Source: Blastobasis lacticolella (lineage: Eukaryota > Arthropoda > Insecta > Lepidoptera > Blastobasidae). Taken from it: a stretch of 64,000 nt of DNA. The translations under genes were made by a program, and so were the position numbers. Numbering within the stretch: position 1 is the first letter of the stretch; each line of letters starts with the position of its first letter. Below the pieces are notes generated by a model. It worked only from the letters and a program-made list of their open reading frames with translations, did no database searches and was not told where the DNA came from. The stretch covers positions 3,658,001 through 3,722,000 of the forward strand of contig LR990057.1 in NCBI GenBank assembly GCA_905147135.1, in the 5' to 3' direction. Below are positions 21,601-31,395 of this stretch, piece after piece.

Positions 21601-24600
21601 AACCTAGGTTGCCAACAGAGTGACCTTGATTCAACCAACCAATCAACGACCATAGGCCAACGAAAATTTCTTGCAAACCGCTGCCTACATGGTCGTTGAT
21701 TGGTGATTTGAATCAAGGTCACTCTGCTGGCAACCTGGGTTTTCAACCCCTTTACCATTAGGCAGAAGCAAGCTTGTTTGCCACCTTAGTGGTATAAAAC
21801 TGTTTAAGGGTGGTGCTTACCCATCTTGGCACTTAACTCAGGGTTGACCAAGTTCTACCACTAGTTACTTGTCGTTCCTCTCATGATTCATCGCATATTT
21901 AGCAGAAAAACGTGTTTTACTTCTTGTCTGTATTGTTTTGAGCACTTTAAAATAATCAAACATTTGCTTACACGCATCCTTGGTGTAAATGGGTTATCGG
22001 AAAGCAAACTTATAGGGTGTTTTGTCTATCTGACTGACAGTCAGTGACATATGGTATCTATACTATCAGTTATCTATTCTACTTGTCCAATGTTTGCAGA
22101 TTTTTGCGTTTCAGCTGACTAGCTGCAAAATGACCACACCCCTCTTCTTCTGTGATGTACATTTGTAAGCTGAAGGTTATGCTTTTGTTTGTTTGTGTGA
22201 ACGCCTTGTTGGCTTTGAGGAAAGTGTTGCCTGTAGGTTCGTTTCATGAAGGCCCCAATAGGGCATCGGTTCAGGAACATGGCTCCAGGAATATCGTTTC
22301 ATAGTATGATCGGACGTTGGCGTCAATAAACTTGTTGAAAAGCGAACTGTATTGACCGCCACTGATAATGATCCAGCCTAAGTTCTCCAGAAGGAACTTT
22401 AGTTTGGCTAACAAAACTCGGCAGCAGGTAGTCGGCCCAATCAACTCAGATATAACATACCAAGCCAGATGGTCGAGGCTGCGGGTGAAAACCTCGGCAT
22501 CTTGACGATTCAGACCGCAGACGATTTAAGCAACTGGTACTGAGGTGCCCCAGCCTAGATATGTGAAAAGTTGAAGTCGATGTGCCGGCGTGAAACACCG
22601 AATCGCTGTATCATGAACATATAATACTTTAGAGACAAATTTAGCTTTATCCTTCAAGATGATCGCGAAATTGGACCTCACCCGATATGTCGACGCAAAG
22701 AAAAACGATATCTGTCTTGGCAGCAAGATGATGATTTTCGTCTCTAAAATGTTTCGATAATGCATCCTCAGGGGCTGTCGACCCTCTTACATCCCAAGCC
22801 TGGACACGAAAGCTGTTGAGATCTTTAAAAAATTATGCATCTTTCTATAACGAAGACCCGTTTGTAGTTGAGGCTCTTGCTCTTGTCAAGGGTATCGAAC
22901 ACGTACACCAATTGAAATGGGTTAAAATACTTGACTCAATCGACTGCACGCACAACAATATTAAAGCGTGGAGCACCATCCAAAAACTAACCAGCGACCC
23001 CCAAAACCAACACAGCCCAGCTTAGTTACTGCAAGTCAACTTGCTGATCTGTTAATTCTTAACCAGACACGTGTCCCGAGTAAGTGTTACAACTTTTCCG
23101 ACATCAAGTAGACTCCGACAATATCAGTAAGTCTTTCACCCTAAATGATATTGTGTCCACTATTGAACATGTACAAAATGGTAAAGCTTCATGAGTTGAC
23201 AATTTGTCTGTAGAACTCAAATTCGGTGGCGGTGTCATGGCTTCTGCAACTGTTCAACTGTTGACGCATGTGGACGGAATCCAAATTTATTGCCATTTTA
23301 AAACCAGGCCAGTCCCCCGACGATCTCAAAAACTTTTGCCCAATCTCCTTTCTGTATCATACATTTAAACTGTTCGAAAAAATGTTACTTAACTGCCTAA
23401 CAAGTTTTGTAGATCCCAAAATTATCCCGGAACAAGCCGGTTTCAGGCCCACCAAATCATGTTGCAATCAGGTGCTAAATTTAACACAGAAAGCCAAAAC
23501 GGTTTCGAGGCGGGCAAAGTAACCGGGATTGTATTTGTGAATTTAACTACGGCATATGACACAATCAGTTAGAAGAGATTGTTGCAAAAAGTTAGTGATC
23601 TGATCGGTGATGCTAAATTTGTACGCATTCTGAGTGAACTGTTACATAATCGACAATTCCAAGTACATGCTCTCCTATAGAAATAGGTGGCGCTCCCAAA
23701 AAAAATGGGTTACAAGGTAGTGTTCTTGCTCCCGTGTGGTGACCGGCAGATGGCCGTGTGGTGACCGGCAGAGTAGAATAGCACCAACCCCTTACGCCCA
23801 TGGGTGTCGTACAAGGCGACTAATGTTTTAGAGGCAAAAGATCAAAAGTCTCCGTAGTCTTAAAAATGGGCAGCAGCATTTTCCATTGTTATATTTAAAC
23901 ACTGCGATCTCCAACCCGCCTGCCAAGCGTGGAGATGATGGCAATAACCTCCCCTTTCGTGGGAGAGGCCCTAAGTCCTGCAGTGGACTGTTACGGGATG
24001 TGATGATGTTCTTGCTCCCACGCTTTTTAATTATAGGAATGACCAGCCATTATCGCCAAATAACTCAACAAAACTTTAATCTACGCCGATAAATTCCGAT
24101 GCTATGCAGACTGAGACATTTGAGCAAGCGGAGTTAAGTCTGCAGCGCTGGTTGATTTAAACATCTACTATGAGTAGAATGCGTTGAGGCCTAGTCCTTC
24201 CAAAACACAATCATGCGCCTTTCATGCGCAACGGATTAGCCCGACGTACTTTAAACATCTCATGGTATGTGATACAAATTCCACATAAAAATCCAAAGTA
24301 TCTAGGGGTAACTTTAAATCGGGCACTGACAAACAAATCCCGCTTCGAAAATACCCAACAGAAAGTCAGTGCTCGTAATAACCTCCTGACCCGGCTTGTA
24401 TCATCCAAATGGCCACCCCGAAGGTACTTCAAACAACTTGCTTTGTGATTCTCTGCCGGCAAATTTGCCTGCCCCGTCTGGCACCGGTCAGCTCATGAAA
24501 AGTTGGTGGATACTGCTCTCTACCGAATAATTACAGGCCAACAAACCTACACCAGTTAAGAAGCGGTATCCACTAGCAGGTATTGTACCTCCGGCCGTGC

Positions 24601-27600
24601 GTTCAGAAGTGGCGACCGCTGTGGAGAGGCGCATGCAAGAACAGATTAAAAACACCTTTTCCACAACACCAACCTAGCTCCTCAGCGGTTGAAGAGTGGT
24701 AAAAGTTTGATAGCCACTGCCAAGGCTACTGACGATGCTCAAAAAGCCAGAGCAGACTATACTTGTTTATTTTTGTCAACATTTTCTCAGTCATTCATTA
24801 TTATTGCGTACTTGAAGGAAGCTGCATGCGTCCTAACTACCTACTTGAAATTATAATACTTACTTTAATGACAACATATTTAGCAGGAATTACAGAATTA
24901 AATTGAAACAAAGGTTAAATGCTTAATAAAATTACTTCCATTATCACAGCTTGCAAGGTAAGGACACCATTAACGATTGATCACACCGAGTTTAAGCGAT
25001 TAGGTACATAACAGGCATTGGTATAGTTCTTACGGTGAAGGAAAACATTGTGATAAAACCTGCACATTCAGGCGACTGAATAAGTAACCATGATCTTATC
25101 TGATCAGGTTCCCCTGGTAGCAGGGTCACGGAGTTCAGATGGTAAACGCTCCAGTGTAATTATCTGTTCTGCCAAATCTTGGATCATGGTCAAAGCGGAC
25201 CCCGGGCCCTCGCGCGTTAGAGCACAACCGGGAAATTAACGCCCAAGATGATTATTTTATTGGTCTATTACCTACCATTTGCCGTGTGGTGTCCGACAGA
25301 ATAGAATTGCACCAACCCCAATTGATTGAGTGTCGTAAAAGGCTACTAATGTCTTAGATCAGAAAACAGGCAGCCACGTTTTCTGTTCCAAAACTGCGAT
25401 CTCCAACCCGCCTGGTAAGCGTGGAGATTATGGCCACTGGTCCACTGATGTGGAGGGGTTCACATTGTGTTATGGACTATGGATATGATTTATCTTTAAT
25501 CTTTCCGACTTGACTTAAGCCTCATCTAATGAGGAGGGATTTACCAACTCTCCAATGTTAAGCTTCAAGATCGCAGTGTTGCAAAAAGACAACGCAACAG
25601 TATATTTTTATATTAATGACCTAATAATAGCATTAATTGCTTAAAAAAGACGTAATTCCCATTTATAACGACGATAAAAAACCATGCTTAATATTAGATA
25701 CAATCTCGGAGTAAAGCATAAATAGAATGCATACACTTGTGCACTACGAAAATCTAGATTTAAGAGATCATGAGTTACTCCAAATAAAAAAAAAACGTTA
25801 TGTAGGTTTTATGCTACGTCCTATCTCACAGTCTAGTTATTTGTATAACGTGAGTTGCCTTGACAGATGTCTTGAAGATTAATTCAGAAACGTGACGCTG
25901 ATGACATTAGCTCAGACAGACCACAGCCAGAAATTTCGCATTGTATTTATTGTGAATTAAGTTTTGAATTCTATTTCAAACAGGTTTGTGCATCAATGCA
26001 TGCATTCTACATTTTAAAGTCAGCAAAATAAAAGTGCATCCGGGCCGGGCCATTAATTTAAATATTTTTGTTGAAAAAAACAGTTAATTAGCATATCATT
26101 TTGAATTTTGAAAATTGTTGAGATCCAGTAATAACGTATTATTTTGTCTGTTAATTCTAGCTTATGTAGGTAGTTACAGTTATACAACATGCGTTAGCCC
26201 GTGTTACGTCATAAGTGTCACTCATTGGTTCATAGCTCAGAAAGTTTAAAGCTACAGTTTTAAAAAAATTGGTGAGCAATGCTGTAATTCGTAAACGCAA
26301 TTCATAATCTACTCAAATAATTACTGAGAGACAACTGTGCACTGTGCAGTGCAAGCTTACATACACAGTACTCAGGCTCACACGCATTTATAAGATACGT
26401 TAGTAGCTCCTTCCTTCAACAGTTTTGAGTGTGACGTTAATTTCTCGGTCTATAGTCTTAACCTCACTAATTTGCCTTAAATGCATCTCTATGAGGAAGC
26501 TGGTGGAAGGCGTGGAAGGCTTGTAGGGTCTTGCCCTGATATGTGTACTTACAGTGATTTGGATTTCTTTTCAAACAACTGTTCAGGTTCTTGAAGCATT
26601 TATTTTCAATTTTTATGTAATTTTCAGTTTTAGTTCCTTGGCATTGGCCCTTCAGGCTTTAATGACTCTCCAATTCATTATATTATGTTCTGAAAAAGAA
26701 AGGAAACTTTATTTATTTATTTATTTAACTGTTTATTGTACACAATAATGATGTACAGAGAAATATAAAAACACAAAAGACACAACAGGCGCTGCTTATT
26801 TCTTAAAAGAAATTTCTTCCAGCAGGCCTACAGAAGAGAGATGTTAGACTAAAGTAACGCAGATACGACGTGCACAATAATTGAATATTTATAATACATA
26901 AAAATATTATATTATAATAAATAGGTATATAAAGCTAATATAGACATATGTATTATTAAAACAAGCGATATAAAATACATAAATATATAAGTTATGGACC
27001 AGGCAGGGAAAGATAATATTCCTTAACTAACTTAATAACTTTGTTTCGAAGCGACCATTACTCCTAAATGGTCAACGAATTATGGTTTTCTTGACGTACC
27101 TTCTTGTTTTGTTCATTTATTTCCTTTTGGCCTTGAATACGTATTTTCTATTTAATTGTTAATAATAACTTGGCATAAATAGTGTTTTTAAGTTGTTGTG
27201 AAGTTGTCAAGCAGTGACGAACCATAGATCGATGCCATGATAGCGAAGATTTTATTACTATTTGCTGCCCACGAAAAAGACTGGCTGTGATAAATTTGAA
27301 ATTGATTAACGGCTAGAGAAATAAAGTTAGACTGATGTCTGGGAGTCTCTAGTTTGAAAGTGAAAAAATATGAAGGATTTTTCCACAGAAATGAAACATT
27401 TTTCATGCTAATTTACAAAAATCAATATTATTTGAAAATAACCAGTATTATTGCTCAGCAGAAGCTAGGTTGACTATGAGTACTGGCCATCAAGACTTTA
27501 TCTCTTTTTGTGCCAAATCGTTCTCGAACGTGTTTAAGTGAAGACCCGAGACTTTGTTAGAGAGTAGAGCTGAGTTATCCCAGCCTTCGAACTAGAAGGT

Positions 27601-30020
27601 GGATCAGTATTATAACCCATGGCTTGCTTTAACGAAATTAAAGTGAATTCAGTGATCCTGCCTGGACTAAGGTTATGTGGAGTTGACTCTGTTTGGAACA
27701 TTTGTGCTTTATTAAGACTATTGTTTTAAATTCACTGTATGTAGCTAGTTTCCGGACTGATATATTAGAACCCATTACCCTGAATCTTGTGTGTTTTCTT
27801 TATTAACTGAACCTGGCACTGTACGTGGGACAGTGTTACGTTACAGTGTTCACCAGTGGACGTCCTGCGGCTGAAATGATAATGATGAGAAAGTTGTAGT
27901 GCAACGCATAAAAGAACTGATAACTGTGCGATAGACGAGTTTTTAACTGATTTCAAAACTAAAAGAAGGAGAAGGTTCTGTGTTCGAATTTCTATCTTTG
28001 TTTGAAAATGTATACTTCTGTAGTGGTGGTGGATTTTCATCAGGTTATGATACGATTATGGAAACTTATTGAAATTGAGGACAACACTCAGGAATTTTGG
28101 GCAAACAAAGCTTTCGATAATATCCCTTCGTAACTGGTTTCGAACGAAGACTTTAAACATCCTTGTACGAAACCAGTTGCGAAAACAAGTTAACAGAAGT
28201 TCCCACACATAAGTACATCTTTGACAGTATGATTTTTGTTAGTTTGTAAGTTTTTCATCATTATCAACAAAGCGGTCTATCCCGGTTTCTGCCAGGGTTC
28301 GGTTTCCAGCTCTGTCTCCACTTAGCCCGGACTTCGGTTTTCTTTTATTCGAACCGTGGCGGCAGTACGATAGCGAAAGGAAGGGAGGCTGCAACTTGCG
28401 GTCTAAGCTGGATGTACAGGGTGTCTTGATTCTTTATGGTCACAGGGAGGCCTAGGTGCTTACAAGTAGCCCTAGGTATATTAGTAGTGGACTAATATTT
28501 AGAATGATGATCATGGCGATAGCTTCGCCCAGAACTGTTTGAATGTAGCACACAGTTGACAGTTACAGGAAAATAGGGAGTTAAGGTTAAGGTTTACTTT
28601 ATATTCTTATTAACATTTCTGTAAACTTCTTTCCAGGTCCAGGGTCAAACAAACCAGCGACCATAACGAAGAAAAGATTAAAAGACCTAACTTTGACTGT
28701 CATTGGATATGGAAATAACAATAATATATTCCTCCGCAAAGCAACATACAACTACTTTAATATAAAATCCCTGGCGAAGGACAAAGACATGGACTTCAAA
28801 AAGAAGACATTTATATTTGTTCTTGGCTATTTAGACAGTGTTCAATTCCCAATATCAACGGTAATTGCGTTGGTGTACAAGAATTTGGGATACAATGTCT
28901 TGATTTTAGATACAAACGCGTTTACCACGTTCGCATACCCTGTGTTAGTATGTTCTGTATGTTTTTCATTTGTATTCTAAATATATTTCGAGTCATCATC
29001 TGAAATATATTACTACTCGCCCTCCAACCTCTAACTTGTAATTTTCATCTCGAATTTATTATATCTTAAGTGTGTATGTGTGTCAGATTAGTTATAGATA
29101 TCATTCTGATATATTTTCTGGGTAATTGGCTTGTGTTTGACCTTATCTCACCTAGAAAGTACTATTGACTCTTGACTTAAAGATTCGAATATTTTTCGCG
29201 TAACCGTGACGCAGACAGAGTTTTCTCCTTAGCAACGCTTAAAGAAAAGTGGATGCAGCGCAATTGATTTAATATATAAAATTATTTTTACGTTTATTTT
29301 TTACGTTCAATAAAATTAATTATAATTTCGATTTTCAGCGCATCCCGCCTAACGCGACCTGTCGGCTTCCATGCTGCTGAGATGCTGGTAGAGCTCACCC
29401 AGCTCGGTCTCAACCCTAAAAATCTGGAGTTAGTTGGCATCAGTCTCGGAGCACACACTATGGGTTTTATCGGCAAGAATTATCGCAACATGACTGGTGT
29501 CTCCATATCTAGACTAACTGGGCTTGACCCTGCCGGTCCTTGCTTCCGTCATCTTGGACCTGAGGACCGATTGGACCGTTCCGACGCTGACTTCGTGGAC
29601 ATGATCGCGACTAACATAGATGGGATGGGCATGGCTATTCCAGTCGGCCATGTGAACTTCTACGTCAACGGGGGTGAGAATCAGCCCGGAGATGTCCTCA
29701 TACTTTACTGCGATCATCTGTGCAGCCATATACGCTCGTTTACTTTATGGCTTGCTGCCTTGCAACATCCCTATGGTTTCCTAGGACTCCAGTGTGATTC
29801 AGTACAGCAGGCTAGGTACAGTGACTGCTACGAGAGGAAGCCTAGGGTCACCAACGTCATGGGACTGAAAACTGATAGAAGTAAACAAGGAATTTTCTAC
29901 TTGACCACAAGCAATGTTTACCCATACTTCATGGGTAAAAATGGACTGAGAAAAGAGAACGATTTCATGGAGTCCTATTTGAGAAATTTTAATTGTGATC
30001 GTGATATTGTATTAACTTAG
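18595..30020 (+). CDS. Secreted pancreatic-lipase-family lipase (three exons)
   Basis: Join 18595-18694, 28637-28943, 29339-30020 gives about 362 residues. This is a neutral lipase of the pancreatic-lipase (alpha/beta hydrolase) family, which hydrolyses ester bonds of acylglycerols or phospholipids; many insect members are secreted by midgut. A hydrophobic signal peptide covers residues 1-17 (cleavage likely after ASA). The family's N-terminal DCPGSNKPATI-like block follows at 33-42. The nucleophile elbow GISLG is at 169-173 (Ser171), GLDPAG gives Asp199, and CSH in the cysteine-rich loop gives His266, so the triad looks complete. Cysteines near 204, 260, 264, 288 and 299 fit the family's disulphides. 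Length is slightly above the usual ~300-340. The N-terminal half has diverged (lysine- and asparagine-rich 40-90) and the usual QPGC cysteine is Asp (QPGD). Exact substrate cannot be told. The model depends on a GTTAGT donor at 28944; see the exon entries. Confidence 0.88.
18898..20383 (+). repeat. Tandem segmental duplication inside lipase intron 1
   Basis: About 480 bp at 18898-19381 recurs at 19834-20383. Shared blocks include gcaagcggatttgagtc, atgagagagtatgaaataat, aagaaggaggcaaat, cacctccccccaaatccgca and the whole 5' part of a SINE-A with its left flank. Since flank and SINE are duplicated together, this is a genomic duplication (unit about 936 bp), not two SINE insertions. The copies differ by substitutions and a few short indels, including about 55 bp near the left edge. 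Confidence 0.85.
19208..19556 (+). mobile_element. SINE-A, full length (reference copy)
   Basis: The most complete copy in the window, about 349 bp. The tRNA-like head (ttggtggccgagcggtcagg; B box GGTTCGAATCC) is followed by a ~250-bp body (ggtgagggaaaacatcgtga; gatggcagtcgctccactgt; ggatcatggtcaaggcgga) and a gccaagatgatgatgatgat tail. The head resembles a Ser/Leu-class tRNA start, but the arms do not fold completely. Confidence 0.85.
20205..20645 (+). mobile_element. SINE-A, duplicate copy with an insertion
   Basis: Duplicate of 19208-19556 by the segmental duplication. It is interrupted at 20399-20484 and has lost the GATGAT tail (ends aatcgggatattgac). Confidence 0.8.
20399..20484. mobile_element. 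86-bp insertion in SINE-A
   Basis: Comparison with the sister copy shows extra AT-rich DNA flanked by catgat on both sides (20393-20398 and 20479-20484), consistent with a 6-bp target duplication. No terminal inverted repeat and no known family recognised. Confidence 0.45.
21090..21165 (-). repeat. Dispersed repeat F fragment
   Basis: Reverse-orientation piece: tttcatcttggtcttcagtg and acaacgcacctgcggttctg match gaaccgcaggtgcgttgtca and ggactaagatgaaat near 45420 and 62875. Confidence 0.5.
21575..21763. mobile_element. Inverted-repeat MITE, about 190 bp
   Basis: Core arms 21606-21652 and 21690-21736 are reverse complements over 47 bp with about four mismatches (aggttgccaacagagtgacc at the left). 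Outer parts (ggttaaggggatgg and aacccctttacc) extend the pairing with a small indel. The loop is only 37 bp. No coding content. Confidence 0.7.
22370..22780 (-). pseudogene. Non-LTR retrotransposon RT, C-terminal fragment
   Basis: Read on the - strand, frames broken by shifts contain FTPAHRLQL, then GWG..APQYQ-like and further conserved pieces of the C-terminal region of a lepidopteran Jockey/R1-type reverse transcriptase. Frameshifts and stops interrupt it throughout. It is inside lipase intron 1 in antisense orientation to the host gene and abuts the + strand RT remnant that begins near 22815. Confidence 0.55.
22815..24760 (+). pseudogene. Jockey-like non-LTR retrotransposon, dead RT region
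   Basis: Recognisable RT blocks appear in order in shifting frames. The N-terminal region (NGKAS..D-like) is near 23180; WTESKFIAILKPGQSPDD with CPISFL near 23270-23350; QAGFRP near 23430; the QGSVLAP-type block near 23710, split by a SINE-B insertion; and the catalytic motif as YADK instead of YADD near 24083. The C-terminal thumb continues to about 24760. Numerous stops and frameshifts plus the changed active site show it is long dead. It sits in lipase intron 1 in sense orientation, and its 3' end is not sharply defined. Confidence 0.75.
23734..24006 (+). mobile_element. SINE-B inserted in the RT remnant, 13-bp target duplication
   Basis: A complete SINE-B with a tandemly doubled 5' start is flanked by tgttcttgctccc at 23721-23733 and 24007-24019. 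Removing it rejoins the conserved RT block before the catalytic motif, which confirms the boundaries. Confidence 0.9.
25027..25253 (+). mobile_element. SINE-A, 5'-truncated
   Basis: Body and tail without the tRNA-like head: acggtgaaggaaaacattgt, ctggtagcagggtcacgga, ggatcatggtcaaagcggac, cccaagatgattatt. Confidence 0.75.
25281..25452 (+). mobile_element. SINE-B, degraded
   Basis: gccgtgtggtgtccgacaga at the start and ctccaacccgcctggtaagc later; the middle and the 3' end are heavily altered. Confidence 0.65.
25460..26700. other. Lipase intron 1, nothing recognised
   Basis: AT-rich intronic sequence without shared repeats or RNA genes that I could identify. Confidence 0.35.
26703..26890 (-). 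mobile_element. LINE 3' end, 5'-truncated
   Basis: On the - strand the sequence runs through ggcctgctggaagaaatttc and ttattgtgtacaataaacag into a tail of ATAA-type repeats (tttatttatttatttatt on +). This resembles the 3' UTR at 45780-45895 and is typical of lepidopteran CR1/Jockey-like elements. Confidence 0.5.
26890..28636. other. Lipase intron 1, nothing recognised
   Basis: No coding exon or shared repeat recognised. The intron's acceptor is ctttccAG at 28635-28636. Confidence 0.35.
28637..28943 (+). CDS. Lipase exon 2
   Basis: Begins directly after ttccag, completing the split Cys codon of the DCPGS block. It ends at TACCCTGT|gttagt. This donor is chosen because it alone keeps frame with exon 3 and gives the expected alignment across the YP..ASRL..PVG junction. 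A stronger-looking gtatgt four bases on (28948) would shift the frame. Codes residues 34-136. Confidence 0.75.
29339..30020 (+). CDS. Lipase exon 3 (catalytic domain)
   Basis: Acceptor atttcAG at 29337-29338. It encodes residues 136-362, including the whole catalytic core: GISLG Ser171, LDPAG Asp199, DADFVD, HVNFYVNGG, CSH His266, and the C-terminal YPYFMG motif shared by insect lipases. It ends with TAG at 30018-30020. No close AATAAA follows; the nearest is at about 30545. Confidence 0.93.
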
Positions 30021-30719
30021 TACATCTGTGTTGTTTTGATGTTGAGGTATAAGGGTCTTCTAGGACAATGGATAAGTTGTAGTTTATGATATAAACTTTT
30101 AATGGATTAACCGTCCAGTAAATCCGTCTGTCAAAGGATACTACTCGGAAATTCCTCGAAGCGTACAATGTCAAGTTAATGGTGTTTTTAGTGCAATTTA
30201 ATTATAGACACAATATTATATGAGGACTGCCGGTTGTAACGATTTATTTATGATTTATTACAAGCTGGCCCTTGTAGAGTGATCCACGTACATAGATGAC
30301 ATAAGATGCTTAGTGTTAGCGTATGGTATAGAATGCAGTGATGTACCACAGTAGGTAAGTACCTATGTAAAACACCTAACCTACGTCCCTATACATTTTT
30401 TATTCAATAGTCTATAAAGCAAATCTAAGATTTTAGCATATAATTTCGAAGTTATAGAAAGTGTCGATTAGCCAGAACTTTGTAGTAAGTCCGTAGTGGT
30501 AGAGGCCGGCGAATTTGCTTGGACCATCCTCAATATTTTATGCAATAAAATAATTATTAGTTTGAGAAGAAAACGTCTCTTAGAAAACCTGCCTCTCGTG
30601 AAGGAGTTCCTAAGGCGCACCAGGCCACCCGCCGCCCGCTCCCTCAGATTCATCCTATGTACACCTGCAGAAGTATATACGATTATAATGAAAAAAGTTG
30701 CGAATAAACCCACCAACCT
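30021..30719. other. Lipase 3' flank with unassigned GC-rich frame
   Basis: Contains the probable lipase 3' UTR. An open stretch at 30496-30710 (arginine-rich) is more GC-rich than its surroundings but matches no family I know. It may be an upstream part of the retrotransposon remnant that follows. Confidence 0.35.
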
Positions 30720-31190
30720 CTCTGATGAACCACCTCTGGGATGGATCAGCCAAATACCAACTGGCTGCTTTGGATTCGGTGGAAAAATGTGCAAAGAAAT
30801 TAATTTGTGATCCGCAGTTGATTGAAGCTAAGCTGCAAAGCCTCGAGCATCGGCGTAGGGTTGTGCGTTTGTCGGTCTTCTACAGGTTGCACTTCGGAGA
30901 GTGTGCGAAGCAGTTGCACGATCTCATTCCGCCGGCCCCTTTGCGCCATCGGGAGACGCGATCCGGGCGAGCGCTTCATCCTTATGTCGTGGATCTTCCA
31001 GCTATCCGCACGAGCCGCTTTTTTTCGACTTTTGATAATGCGGAGTAAAACACGTTGCCTGTGAGTGTGTTCACTGATCAATATAATTTGGATGCCTTCA
31101 AGGCCAAAGTGAATAGGCTGTTTCTAGACAGGCATGCTCCATCATCGGCCGCATCGTCACTTACCACCAGGTGAGGTGGCGGTCAAATGC
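30720..31190 (+). pseudogene. Non-LTR retrotransposon, C-terminal RT end and tail
   Basis: The open frame shows the conserved end of a Jockey/R1-type protein: HLWDGSAKYQLAALDSVEK, then LEHRRRVVRLSVFYRLHFGE, LIPPAP..R.TRSG, HPYVVDLP, with an interrupting stop near 31046. The sequence resumes with LP..VF..YNLDAFKAKVNR. It ends at SLTTR and a short A-rich tail near 31200. Only the last fraction of the element is present (5' truncation). Confidence 0.75.
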
Positions 31191-31329
31191 CTAGTCAAAT
31201 AAAAAATAAAAAAAATCAAAGACATAAGGCATATCGGCTGAAGTTATATCAGCCCCTCTAGCGACACTTTTTAATACTAAGTAGAACCACCAAATAGTTC
31301 TATATCCTATCTAGGTTAGTAGTACCCTT

Positions 31330-31395
31330 AAGTCGAAGGGGTTGGTTCCGTACCGTGGTTGGTACTATGCTACTGGACACCACATGACAATATAT
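31330..31395 (-). mobile_element. Possible SINE-B 5' remnant
   Basis: On the - strand atgtggtgtccagtagcata and accaaccccttcgac resemble the SINE-B start. The match is broken and no 3' part follows. Confidence 0.3.

Noticed and set aside
31201..31395. Full SINE-B between the LINE tail and the 1321-bp transposon
   Set aside because: Only the first ~60 bp resemble SINE-B and the 3' half is absent, so it is listed only as a weak remnant.
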